From Catellatospora tritici (GTDB lineage Bacteria; Actinomycetota; Actinomycetes; Mycobacteriales; Micromonosporaceae), in contig NZ_JAHRCY010000003.1 in assembly GCF_019083965.1 (NCBI RefSeq), positions 1 through 64,000 of the forward strand: 64,000 bases of DNA, in the 5' to 3' direction. Within the stretch, counting starts at the first letter, position 1, and the number at the start of each line of letters is the position of its first letter. Positions 28,543 through 38,984 of this stretch are shown one piece after another. Position numbers and translations under genes: made by a program. Below the pieces are notes generated by a model that saw only the letters and a program-made list of their open reading frames with translations, made no database searches and was not told the DNA's origin.

Positions 28543-28910
28543 CCGCCTGGCCCCGGTCGGTCGCAAGCGACTGAGTCGACGTCCACGGCGACCACACGTA
28601 CTTGCGCATCGTCGTGCGAACATGACGCTGGCGACCTCGCGCCGTTGCCCGGCCAGCCGGCGACCTCACCGTCGCCGTCACCACCTCGGCCGGGGTGATC
28701 ATGAAAGCGGCAGCTCACTGGCCGTTGCGATCATGTACTTTGGGGTTCATGCAGCCCCTTGGGCGCACCTGGTACATGATCCATCAGGCCTGGCCCCCGC
28801 TTTGATCAAGTGGAGGCCAGGCTTGTATGTCGGCCGAAGGCTGAGCTGCCCGCGTCGGCTGGGTCACGTCGGCGGCGCTCGAGCGCGCGACAACCAGGCT
28901 GTACCGGACG
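28543..28910. other. Intergenic stretch with an inverted repeat
   Basis: No gene supported. It holds GATCATGTAC (28729-28738) and its exact complement (28772-28781), 33 bases apart, and a weaker GCCTGGCC/GGCCAGGC pair near 28788 and 28817. It may hold the terminators of the two convergent genes. Confidence 0.4.
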
Positions 28911-30158
28911 CTATTGCTGTTCGTCGAACTCCCGTTTCACTTCGTCCATCTGTCGCTTGTCGATGTAGAAGGCGGTTGCCGCAGTGCCGATTGCGGTCGT
29001 GCCCGCGATGGCGATACCGGCCGAGATCAGGCTGCCGCCCAGTGGCAGGAGTTTCACCAGGGCTCGGGCGATCTCGCGCAGGACCATGCCACCCGCGATG
29101 TTCACTCCGAGCCCCACGAAGAACCGGCTGACCGCCGCCATGGTCAGGCGCTCGCCGCTGACATATGCGATCACCAGAACCATCGTCGCCTGGATGGTCG
29201 TGATGATCGGGAGGTCTGCCACTGGGATCGGCTCAGCGGCCACAATACCTGCTGCGCCAGCGCATACAGTAATGACACTGTTGGCGATGCGCTTCTGAAC
29301 GCGTCGAAATCTGGCCAGCCGGACGAAGGCGAGCTGCGCCTCATCGGGCAGGTTTTCCGAGATCCTCACCGCCAGCAACTCGATGTTCCACCGATAATCG
29401 CGCGCCGGGACGATCTCGCGGCTCTCTCGGTCATAGAACGCGAGCGAGCTGACCGGAATGATCTCGGGGATGAGGTGTTCGCTCAGCGCCGGACGGGTCG
29501 CCAGATGCTGCGCGAGCAGGGCGATGGCCGCGTTGATCGTCTCCTGCTTCTCGGCGTCCTGATGTGTCTCTGACAGGCGGATGTCGATGGGGTGCAGTTT
29601 GTCGCACTGGTTGAGCACGGGCAGGATCTTCGGTGCGGTTCCGTAGGTGCGGAGGGCTTCGTCCTGAACGGCCTCCAGGGCGAGCAGGTCGCCCTCGATC
29701 GCCGAGTCGACATCCTCCGCCTTGACGACGAACACGATCACGTCCGGGCACGTCTTGCGTACCGCCACCAGCAGGGACTCTTCGGCGGAAGCCGCCGGGT
29801 CGTCCTCGGTCGGACGCGACCCCTCCTGCACTCCGCGCGTGTCCAGTAGGTCCATCTGACGACCTGCGTACTCGCACGTCACCCACGTCGCCGCACCGGT
29901 GGTGGATTTGACCGCACCCGTCTCCTGAACGAATGACCCGAACAGGGCGTTGATGACCGATGACTTGCCCGAGCCTCGGCGGCCCATGATCATGACCCGC
30001 GGGTTGCGGCTGTCCCTCACCATGTCGATCAGTGGCTGGATCCTGTCCACCAGCTGGGAGCGCAGCCGCGACGGGATGCGTTCGGCCTGGCTGAGCAGGT
30101 CGTTAAGGGCTTCCCCGATGCGCGATATCTCGTCGTCCGGGTTGCGGTTCGCTGTCAT
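28911..30158 (-). CDS. Membrane-associated dynamin/Era-like GTPase
   Basis: A 415-residue P-loop GTPase: G1 GRRGSGKSS (about residue 57), switch region STTGAATWV, G3 DTRG, and G4 NQCD, with an Asp/Glu-rich SAEESLL segment between. The C-terminal 150 residues are hydrophobic and Gly/Ala-rich (ISAGIAIAGTTAIGTAATAFYI), as in DUF697-type or YcjX/YfjP-like GTPases that sit on the inner membrane. The tail is charged (KRQMDEVKREFDEQQ). It is encoded within the TIR/STAND island, on the opposite strand from its TIR neighbours. Role unknown; membrane remodelling or surveillance is possible. Confidence 0.82.
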   Translation of the reverse strand: MTANRNPDDEISRIGEALNDLLSQAERIPSRLRSQLVDRIQPLIDMVRDSRNPRVMIMGRRGSGKSSVINALFGSFVQETGAVKSTTGAATWVTCEYAGRQMDLLDTRGVQEGSRPTEDDPAASAEESLLVAVRKTCPDVIVFVVKAEDVDSAIEGDLLALEAVQDEALRTYGTAPKILPVLNQCDKLHPIDIRLSETHQDAEKQETINAAIALLAQHLATRPALSEHLIPEIIPVSSLAFYDRESREIVPARDYRWNIELLAVRISENLPDEAQLAFVRLARFRRVQKRIANSVITVCAGAAGIVAAEPIPVADLPIITTIQATMVLVIAYVSGERLTMAAVSRFFVGLGVNIAGGMVLREIARALVKLLPLGGSLISAGIAIAGTTAIGTAATAFYIDKRQMDEVKREFDEQQ

Positions 30159-30310
30159 GCTGTGAGCTTGCGACTACTGTTCGATTAGGACTATCGACCC
30201 AACGGGCGGTCTGGTCGGAGACTCGTTCGGTCTCACTGACAGATCGGATTCCGTAAGCGACGGCCACAGGTTGACCATTCTGCCCGTTGTGGGGACGTCG
30301 AGGTCGGCAA

Positions 30311-30445
30311 GACATGGGCGAGTGGTCTGCCGCCCGCGCCAGCCTTGAGCAGGTTTCCGACACTGCACGGCGGGCTTTGGGTAAAGAACACCCTCGCACC
30401 CTCACCACCATGGTCCACCCGGCGGTGGTCATGGCCATGTGGGCG
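30311..30445 (+). pseudogene. Orphan tetratricopeptide repeat fragment
   Basis: One and a half TPR units in one frame (GEWSAARASLEQVSDTARRA, then GKEHPRTLTTM) closely match the TPRs of the TIR-NB-ARC-TPR gene (GEWTAARALFEQVLDVRRRV, then GEEHPNTLTTM) but with no complete gene around them. This is a relic of a lost or shuffled TPR gene lying just before the TIR-TPR promoter. Confidence 0.7.
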
Positions 30446-30524
30446 AAGCAGTGGACGCCCGAACCAACCTCGAACTTGAGCCTTCTGCACGCGTAGCCGA
30501 TGCCGTGAGATCCACAGTGGCCGG

Positions 30525-30536
30525 TAGTTTGCTTGG
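30525..30536 (+). promoter_or_regulatory. Leaderless-type -10 box of the TIR-TPR gene
   Basis: TAGTTT (30525-30530) lies 6 bases before the GTG. The sequence GGCCGGTAGTTTGCTTGGG differs from the TIR-WD40 promoter at only one base over this stretch, showing that promoter and TIR were copied together. Confidence 0.65.
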
Positions 30537-31880
30537 GTGTCGGGTCATGTGTTCATCAGTTACAGCCATGCCAGTGACAGCGCCTACGTCGTGAAGCTGG
30601 CCAAACATCTAAGCGCCGCCGGTATCGAGGTGTGGTTCGATCGGCAGGTCATCACGGGTGATCGCTGGTCCAGGGTGATCCAACAGCAGATCGACACGTG
30701 CGCGGCGTTTGTCGTGGTGATGAGCTCGGCTTCGGACCTGTCGGACTGGGTGGACCGGGAGATCGACCAGGCCGAACTGGTCGGCAAGCCGATATTCCCC
30801 TTGCTGCTGGGAGGCACGCGGTTCTTCCGCCTTGCCCACCTGCAATACGAGAACGTCACCGGCGGCCAGATGCCGACGCCTGAGTTCACCGACCGCCTGC
30901 GCCGCGGCTGGAACAGCGTCCCCGCCGCGCCGGTGACCGCGCCTGTCGATGCCGCGACCCTCACCCGTCAGTACAAGGACGCCGACAGGATGCGCGAACG
31001 GGGCGACTACGCCGGAGCCACGGACCTGCTGCGCCACGTCGTCACCGGCTGCATCCGTGTCCTGGGCACCGACCACCCCGACACGCTGGTCTCCCGCCAC
31101 CAACTCGCGCTCAACATCGGCGACGGCGGGAACCGGGCCGAGGCGGTACGCCTGTTCCGCGAGGTCGTCGCCGACTACAGCCGTGTCCTGGGCACCGACC
31201 ACCCCAACACCCTGACCTCCCGCGGCAATCTCGCGCTCAACATCGGCGACGGCGGGAACCGGGCCGAGGCGGTACGCCTGTTCCGTGAGGTCGTCGCCGA
31301 CCGCATCCGAGTCCAGGGCGGCGACCACCGCGACACCCTGATCTCCCGCTACCTGCTCGCGCTCAACGTCGGGGAGGGTGGGGACCGGGCCGAGGCGGTA
31401 CGCCTGCTCCGGGAAATCGTCGCCGACCACATCCGGGTCCTGGGCGTCGACCAGCCCGACACCCTGGCCGCCCGCTACCTGCTCGCGTACAACATCGGGA
31501 AGGGCGGCGACCCGGCCGAGGCGGTACGCCTGTTCCGTGACGTCGTCGCCGATCGCATCCGGGTCCTGGGCGCCGACCACCGCGAGACCCTGATCTCCCG
31601 CCACCAACTCGCGCTCAACATCGGGGAGGCTGGGGACCCGGCCGAGGCGGTACGCCTGCTCCGGGATGTCGTCGCCGACCACATCCGGATCCTGGGCGCC
31701 GACCACCCCGACACCCTGGTCTCCCGCCACACGCTCGGGTACAACCTCGGCAAGGTCGGGAAGCGGGACGAGGCGGTACGCCTGCTCCGTGAGGTCGTCG
31801 CCGACCAGATCCGCGTCCTGGGCGCCGACCACCCCGACACCAAATCGAGCCGCGCAACACTGAACGCGTACGGCGGGTAG
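30537..31880 (+). CDS. TIR-TPR protein
   Basis: A 447-residue protein: TIR domain at about 1-130 (VFISYSHASDSAYV, EVWFDRQVITG, and VDREIDQAELVGKPIFPLLL with the likely catalytic Glu), then a degenerate TPR and six regular 42-residue TPRs (AEAVRLFREVVADRIRVLG, then DTLxSRxxLALNIG). There is no NTPase domain, so the effector is joined directly to the repeat sensor. It has the same length, start type and promoter as the TIR-WD40 protein, and the two TIR halves are clear paralogues with exchanged C-terminal sensors. From family knowledge the TIR is expected to act on NAD; the trigger is unknown. Confidence 0.9.
   Translation: MSGHVFISYSHASDSAYVVKLAKHLSAAGIEVWFDRQVITGDRWSRVIQQQIDTCAAFVVVMSSASDLSDWVDREIDQAELVGKPIFPLLLGGTRFFRLAHLQYENVTGGQMPTPEFTDRLRRGWNSVPAAPVTAPVDAATLTRQYKDADRMRERGDYAGATDLLRHVVTGCIRVLGTDHPDTLVSRHQLALNIGDGGNRAEAVRLFREVVADYSRVLGTDHPNTLTSRGNLALNIGDGGNRAEAVRLFREVVADRIRVQGGDHRDTLISRYLLALNVGEGGDRAEAVRLLREIVADHIRVLGVDQPDTLAARYLLAYNIGKGGDPAEAVRLFRDVVADRIRVLGADHRETLISRHQLALNIGEAGDPAEAVRLLRDVVADHIRILGADHPDTLVSRHTLGYNLGKVGKRDEAVRLLREVVADQIRVLGADHPDTKSSRATLNAYGG
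31110..31865 (+). repeat. Six 126-bp TPR units
   Basis: Units start at 31110, 31236, 31362, 31488, 31614 and 31740 with an exact 126-bp period and high DNA identity (for example GAGGCGGTACGCCTG recurs in every unit). Likely prone to copy-number change. Confidence 0.88.
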
Positions 31881-31924
31881 CGGTTCCGACGGGCGCGTCG
31901 CGCAACTTCGGACCTATAGCGCAG

Positions 31925-31969
31925 CCTCGCCTCGCCTCGCCTCGCCTCGCCTCGCCTCGCCTCGCCTCG
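31925..31969. repeat. Pentanucleotide tract (CCTCG)9
   Basis: Nine perfect tandem CCTCG copies, followed by a partial one, 45 bases after the TIR-TPR stop. On the minus strand it falls inside a degraded TPR reading frame and reads as repeated GEARR. A pentamer changes frame with each unit gained or lost, so it behaves like a contingency-type tract, although the host frame is already broken. Confidence 0.95.
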
Positions 31970-32090
31970 CCTTCGCGGTCGCCGACGTCGCGGGCGAGGG
32001 CCAGCGCCTGCTGATGGTGGTCGATCGCCTCGGGATGGCGAGCCAAGGACGCGTGTGCGGTCGCGACTACCGGCCGGTGGGGTGAGCTGA
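31925..32090 (-). pseudogene. Remnant of a TPR gene, expanded by the CCTCG tract
   Basis: The minus strand reads HASLARHPEAIDHHQQALAL followed by ARDVGDREGEARR, the standard TPR helix pair of NB-ARC/TPR proteins in actinomycetes. The GEARR codons have been multiplied by the pentanucleotide repeat. No start, stop or further TPR is in place. It marks another lost gene in the island; 32091-32273 shows nothing further. Confidence 0.65.
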
Positions 32091-32273
32091 GCCAGGCCAC
32101 AACGGTGCGGTTCGCGGCGTGGGCGCGGGTTGGTGTGGGGTGGCGCAGATGGCTGCTGGTTGCTGGACCGTCTTCCGGTTTTCTCCTGGGACGGTGTGGT
32201 GTCGTGTCGGTTGACGGCGGGCTGCCTCGGTAGCCGATGGTGTGGGATTGACGGCAGCTGGCATGTTGGTTCG

Positions 32274-34736
32274 GTGACTGTCGATGCCGGTGTCCGGTGG
32301 GACTTCCTCGTGTCGTATACGCAGGCTGATCGCGGCTGGGCCGAGTGGATCGCGTGGGAGTTGGAGGAGGTCGGCTATCGGGTGCTGATCCAGGCGTGGG
32401 ACATCGTGGCGGGTTCGAACTGGATCCAGGAGATGGACCGCGGTGTACGGCTGGCCGCGCGTACGGTCGTGGTGTTGTCGCCCGACTACCTGCTGTCGGT
32501 GTATGGGCGGGCGGAGTGGCAGGCGGCGTGGGCCGCTGATCCTCTGGGTGAGCGATCGAAGCTGCTGCCCGTGCGGGTGGCGTCGTGTGATCGTCCGGGG
32601 TTGCTGGGCCTGGTCGTGTCGGTGGACCTGTTCGACCTGAGTGAGGTCGCGGCTCGGCGGGTGTTGCGGGACGCGGTCGATGGTGGGATGCAAGGTCGCG
32701 TGAAACCGTCCAATGCTCCCGGGTTTCCGGGTGGCGCGCGGGTGGTGGTGTCGCGGCCACGGTTTCCGGGAGCATTGCCCGCAGTGTGGAACGTGCCGAC
32801 GCGGAACCCGAACTTCGTGGGTCGCGGGGATGAGCTGGCCGAGCTGGCTGCGGGGTTGCGTTCGGGCGGGCTGGTGGCGGTGTCGGCGCTGCGGGGTATG
32901 GGCGGTGTGGGCAAGACGCAGTTGGCGATGGAGTACGCCTACCAGCACGCAGCCGGGTTCGACGTGGTGTGGTGGGTCCGTGCGGAGCAGGCGGCCACGG
33001 TCGCGGACCAGTTGGCTGAGCTGGGCGGACGGTTGGGGTTGCCCGCCACAGGTGACGTGATGAAGGCTGCGGCCGAGGTCGTGGCGGCGTTACGGGCAAT
33101 GCCGGGGTGGCTGCTGGTGTTCGACAACGCCGAAGACCCGGAAGAGATCCGGCGATGGTTGCCGGGTGGGGCCGGACAGGTGCTGGTGACGACCCGCCGG
33201 GCAGGGTTCCGTGCGCTGGGCCGGGTGCACGAGGTGGATCTGCTGCCCCGGGATGAGGCTGTGGGGCTGCTGCGCAGCCGGGTGCCGGGACTGACTGTGG
33301 GTGTGGCGGACCGGATCGCGCAACTGCTGGGCGATCTGCCGCTGGCGTTGGAGCAGGCTGCCGCCTATATGGAAAAGACGGACCTGCCGGGTGGGGAGTA
33401 TGTGTCGCGATTGGAGGCGCGGCTGACGGCCATGCTCGACAAGGGGCAAGCGGTAGGGCATGAGCAGCGAGTGGCGACACTGTGGGACATGTCCTACCAG
33501 CGGCTTGCTCAGGAGGAGCCGGCGGCGGTCGTGCTGCTGCGGGTGCTGGCGTATCTGGCACCGGACGTCGTTCCCGTCGACGTCTTCGAGCCCGAAGGTG
33601 GGATGCCGCAGGGCCTGGCCGAGCTGGATGTCGGCCGGGAGCGGGTGTGGGATGTGATCGGGGCGCTGGCCGACTACAGCCTGCTCCGACGCACCGACGC
33701 TACGGTGTCGGTGCACCGGCTGGTGCAGGCAACCGTCCGCCGACAGGTCGCGACGGTAGCGGGCTGGGACGAACCGGCCTGGCTGGACACCCTGGCGGCC
33801 CTCCTGCTTCGGGCGCGCCCGGCGGGCGACAACGCCCGCGACCCGCGGACCTGGGACCGGTGGGCAGCACTTCGCCCGCACATCACCGCAGTGCTGGCCG
33901 CGACCGATCCGGCCACCGCAACCACCAGGACCGCGGTCCTCGACCACTGGCTCGGGGACTACCTCAGCGCCCGCGGTGAGCGGGCCGCTGCCCGTGCCCT
34001 GTTCGAGCGGCTCCTCGACGTGCGGCGGCGGCTGCTGGGTGATGAAGACCCCAGCACGCTCGGCACCATGCACGAGCTGGCGGTGCTGATGGTGGACCGG
34101 GGTGAGCGGGCCGCAGCCCGTGCCCTGTTCGAGCAGGTCCTCGACGTGCGGCGGGGGGTGCTGGGTGATGAACACCCCCACACGCTCACCACCATGAACC
34201 AGCTGGCCCGGGTGATGGCGAACCAGGGTGAGCGGGCCGCAGCCCGTGCCCTGTACGAGCAGGTCCTCGATGTGCGGCGGCGGGTGCTGGGTGAGGAACA
34301 CCCCAACACGCTCACCACCATGCACAACCTGGCGGTGGTGATGGCGGACCAGGGTGAGTGGACCGCAGCCCGTGCCCTGTTCGAGCAGGTCCTCGACGTG
34401 CGGCGGCGGGTGCTGGGTGAGGAACACCCCGACACGCTCAACACCATGCACAACCTGGCGTGGATGATGGCGGACCAGGATGAGCGGGCCGCTGCCCGTG
34501 CCCTGTTCGAGAAGGTGTTCGATGTGCGGCGGCGGGTGCTGGGTGACGAACATCCCGACACGCTCAGCACCATGCACCAGCTGGCGTGGGTGATGGCCGC
34601 GCAGGGCGAGCGTGTCGCTGCCCGTGCCCTGTACGTGCAGGCGCTCGACGTGCGGCGGCGGGTGTTGGGTGACGAACACCCCGACACGCTCAGAACCAGG
34701 CACGCGCTGGTGCCATTACTCGAAGGGGCCGATTGA
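32274..34736 (+). CDS. TIR-NB-ARC-TPR (plant R-protein-like STAND)
   Basis: An 820-residue protein. The TIR-type N-terminus (about 8-130) has WDFLVSYTQADRGWAEWI and a likely catalytic Glu in GRAEWQAAW. The NB-ARC ATPase (about 175-560) has P-loop GMGGVGKT (about 208-215), Walker B GWLLVFDNAEDPE, TTRR, a GLPL-like GDLPLALEQAA and an MHD-equivalent VHRLVQ. Six 42-residue TPRs (ERAAARALFEQVLDVRRRVLG, split by EHPxTLxTMH) complete it. GTG 32274 is my start because the TIR begins there; the frame is open to 32130 but unlike a domain. From family knowledge, ligand binding by the TPRs triggers oligomerisation and TIR activity. It is likely a defence or programmed-death protein. Confidence 0.9.
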   Translation: MTVDAGVRWDFLVSYTQADRGWAEWIAWELEEVGYRVLIQAWDIVAGSNWIQEMDRGVRLAARTVVVLSPDYLLSVYGRAEWQAAWAADPLGERSKLLPVRVASCDRPGLLGLVVSVDLFDLSEVAARRVLRDAVDGGMQGRVKPSNAPGFPGGARVVVSRPRFPGALPAVWNVPTRNPNFVGRGDELAELAAGLRSGGLVAVSALRGMGGVGKTQLAMEYAYQHAAGFDVVWWVRAEQAATVADQLAELGGRLGLPATGDVMKAAAEVVAALRAMPGWLLVFDNAEDPEEIRRWLPGGAGQVLVTTRRAGFRALGRVHEVDLLPRDEAVGLLRSRVPGLTVGVADRIAQLLGDLPLALEQAAAYMEKTDLPGGEYVSRLEARLTAMLDKGQAVGHEQRVATLWDMSYQRLAQEEPAAVVLLRVLAYLAPDVVPVDVFEPEGGMPQGLAELDVGRERVWDVIGALADYSLLRRTDATVSVHRLVQATVRRQVATVAGWDEPAWLDTLAALLLRARPAGDNARDPRTWDRWAALRPHITAVLAATDPATATTRTAVLDHWLGDYLSARGERAAARALFERLLDVRRRLLGDEDPSTLGTMHELAVLMVDRGERAAARALFEQVLDVRRGVLGDEHPHTLTTMNQLARVMANQGERAAARALYEQVLDVRRRVLGEEHPNTLTTMHNLAVVMADQGEWTAARALFEQVLDVRRRVLGEEHPDTLNTMHNLAWMMADQDERAAARALFEKVFDVRRRVLGDEHPDTLSTMHQLAWVMAAQGERVAARALYVQALDVRRRVLGDEHPDTLRTRHALVPLLEGAD

Positions 34737-34739
34737 CGT

Positions 34740-34950
34740 ATCGGCGCTTTTCGTTCAACAGCGTACGACCAGCGCAGCCCACGTCGTCGCAGAAGAACCG
34801 GCGCAGCCGCACCCGCACCCGGACCCGATGGCCACCGACCGCCACGTCCGACAGAGACCGCTCGTAGCGGCTGTGCACCCGGCCGTTTGCAAGCGCAGTG
34901 CGGACACATCGCCATGGTGGACTTCGGCTCAGTATGGATACCCAGCCCCG
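34740..34950 (-). pseudogene. ISL3-family transposase N-terminal remnant
   Basis: The minus strand reads GRVHSRYERSLSDVAVGGHR followed by LRRFFCDDVGCAGRT, the zinc-ribbon start of ISL3 transposases; the first CPHC pair lies just upstream in another frame (a frameshift). No catalytic domain is left. It sits exactly between the TIR-NB-ARC gene and the truncated VOC gene. Confidence 0.72.
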
Positions 34951-34996
34951 CAGGCGCCGGCACGTCACCGCGGAATCCGGACGTGCGCCAACCGCA

Positions 34997-35299
34997 ATGG
35001 TCGACATCCTGGCCGGCATGGCCATCGCCCGCCTGCCCCTCATCGCTATCGACTGCCCCGATCCTGGTGCGCTCGCCAGGTTCTACGGCGCGATGCTGGA
35101 TTGGAGGATCGACGTCTCCGCCGACCGGGCTTCGGTCTGCCCCGAGGACGGCCAGTGCATCGCCTTCCACCGGGTGGCCGGCCACAAGCCGCCGACGTGG
35201 CCGACCCACGAGCGACCCAAGCAGATGCACCTGACTTATTACCCCGGTGGCTTACGCCCCCGATGCCCAGATGGCCACCCTGTGCAATACGCTGCCGCG
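34997..35299 (+). pseudogene. Truncated glyoxalase-like (VOC) domain
   Basis: The frame starts near ATG 34997 or 35018 and encodes the first half of a glyoxalase-like domain (LPLIAIDCPDPGALARFYGA, then WPTHERPKQMHLTYYPGG). The second betaalphabetabetabeta unit is missing. The frame runs on without a stop through intergenic-looking codons into the next gene, so a deletion seems to have joined the two. The remaining half would not fold as a normal VOC enzyme. Confidence 0.65.
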
Positions 35300-35953
35300 A
35301 TGAAAGCAGCCGATGAGATTCTCGCTCAACTCGACGGTGCTGCGCGCGAGTTCGGATTCGCCGACCCCGAGCATCCGTACTACTCGGCCATCGACGCGCG
35401 GATGCACGTGTTCCGTGATGACGAGCGTTGGGCGTTGTTGATCGAACTTGTCGGCTACAACCCCCGTGCCGGAAATGTCGTCGACGTCGTGCACACGTAC
35501 GGCAACTGCCTCACCCGAGGCCGACCCGGTTTCGAGGTCGAGGACTTCCACTCCCGGATCGACAACATGGACGAGATCGAGGATCGCGACAACCCGGAGT
35601 ACTTGTGCGTCGATGGCGGGCCGATCGAGGTCCGCGGGCAGCGGGTGCCGGTGCCCGCACGCGTCGGCGACCTGCTCGAAGATGTGTTTCGCCTGCTCGT
35701 GCCGGAGCATCGCGATCTGCTGCTGGCCGACGATGCCGAGCTGCGTCGACGTATCCCGGCGGAGCTGCCTCGGTTCCTGGTGCTCGAAGAGTGGTGGCAT
35801 CGCGAGCCGGACCGCTACGACCAGCTGCCGAGCGAGACGGAGACGTTCCGGCAGCTCGCCGAGGTCCTGGCGACAGGTGATCCCACCAGATACCGGCCGT
35901 CCGCGGCGCCGAATACGCACTGGTCGAACTGGCCGGAATCGGGGTCGCTGTGA
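35300..35953 (+). CDS. DUF7003-like protein of unknown function
   Basis: A 217-residue protein starting MKAADEILAQLDGAAREFGF, with MHVFRDDERWALLIELVGYN and a long acidic C-terminal half ending SNWPESGSL. The start segment resembles actinobacterial proteins I recall as the DUF7003 family; I cannot confirm this. Biochemical function is unknown. The same frame is open upstream into the truncated VOC domain, so a fused 351-residue product from 34898 is possible. The stop overlaps the GTG of a short downstream frame (GTGA). Confidence 0.65.
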   Translation: MKAADEILAQLDGAAREFGFADPEHPYYSAIDARMHVFRDDERWALLIELVGYNPRAGNVVDVVHTYGNCLTRGRPGFEVEDFHSRIDNMDEIEDRDNPEYLCVDGGPIEVRGQRVPVPARVGDLLEDVFRLLVPEHRDLLLADDAELRRRIPAELPRFLVLEEWWHREPDRYDQLPSETETFRQLAEVLATGDPTRYRPSAAPNTHWSNWPESGSL

Positions 35954-36090
35954 GCAAGGAGATCGCTGAAGGCGAAGAGACCGGCCTTCGGCAGTTGATC
36001 GGTTTAGAGGTCAGTGCTGTCTGCTACCTTGTCGCGTACGGCTACGGCATGGGCTCCTCAGCTGTCCAGGAGCGGTCAGCCGGCCAATAG
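35950..36090 (+). CDS. Short ORF, probably a truncated DUF6188-like gene
   Basis: A 46-codon frame (MSKEIAEGEETGLRQLIGLE start) overlaps the previous stop. The segment LIGLEVSAVCYL resembles the N-terminus of DUF6188-type immunity-like proteins, but the rest is lost after about 30 residues. Either a remnant or a small coupled gene. Confidence 0.35.
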   Translation: MSKEIAEGEETGLRQLIGLEVSAVCYLVAYGYGMGSSAVQERSAGQ

Positions 36091-36124
36091 ATCATGTCGC
36101 TGATGTGCAGGCATCCCGTTCGAC

Positions 36125-38350
<2,226 letters not shown>

Positions 38351-38518
38351 GGCGCCCCCTCACCTGGCAGGCGGATCAGTGCCGTTCAGCACAAATCCGG
38401 CCACCGGGGTCTAGGGCGACCTGCCTACCCTAATGCCTCGCCCCAAGCGCACCGCATCCACCGATTGTGCTCGATCAGGTCCTGTCGAACACCTAAGTTG
38501 TCACTCGACTGTCGAATC

Positions 38519-38597
38519 CGATGGCCGCACCGCTACAACACCGTCCGCCGACACGTCCGGCTCGGACAGAGCCGCCCCATCGCCCACGAGTACACCC
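38519..38597 (+). pseudogene. Transposase C-terminal remnant (IS3/IS481 integrase-core type)
   Basis: WPHRYNTVRRHVRLGQSRP in one frame matches the C-terminal YNTVRxHxxLGxxxP block of IS3/IS481 transposases. Only about 25 residues survive. Confidence 0.5.
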
Positions 38598-38689
38598 ACG
38601 CGCTCAGGCGCCTGCGGCGATGGCCGCCTCGATCTTCCCCGGAAGCACAGGGCACCCTTGCGGGATGGAGACCACACGCATCCGCTTCG

Positions 38690-38765
38690 GTGCGCACCTC
38701 CACCGCCGCTGCCCCAGGCCTTGACGGTGCCGTCGGCCAGCAGCGCCATGCTGTACCGGGTACCG
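38690..38765 (-). pseudogene. RCC1-repeat remnant
   Basis: The minus strand reads RYSMALLADGTVKAWGSGG, the core of an RCC1 beta-propeller repeat. No gene surrounds it. The rest of 38351-38984 shows only disconnected fragments of this type. Confidence 0.45.
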
Positions 38766-38984
38766 GATGATCACCAGCGATCACCCAAACACACCACTGC
38801 ACACTCACCCGGCAGCAGGTGCGTACCCCTAACCCATGAAGCGGACCGCGGCACTCCGGCCGAGATCCTGCGCCCAGGGCCCTGATCGGACAACGGCGTG
38901 ACCGCTGATCGGCTATCGTCGTCGAGCCTGCCCAGCGAAGTGCGCAACCAACAGTCCGGACGGGCGGTTCAGGTGGTGTATTGA

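Noticed and set aside
28729-28781. 10-bp inverted repeat as an insertion-sequence end
   Set aside because: No transposase frame or target duplication lies between or around the arms; only noted as a possible hairpin.
31615-33561. A 648-codon minus-strand frame across the TIR-TPR end and the NB-ARC gene
   Set aside because: Mostly Pro/Ala/Thr-rich shadow of the plus-strand gene. Only its 31925-32090 part has a real TPR pattern, and that is reported as a relic.
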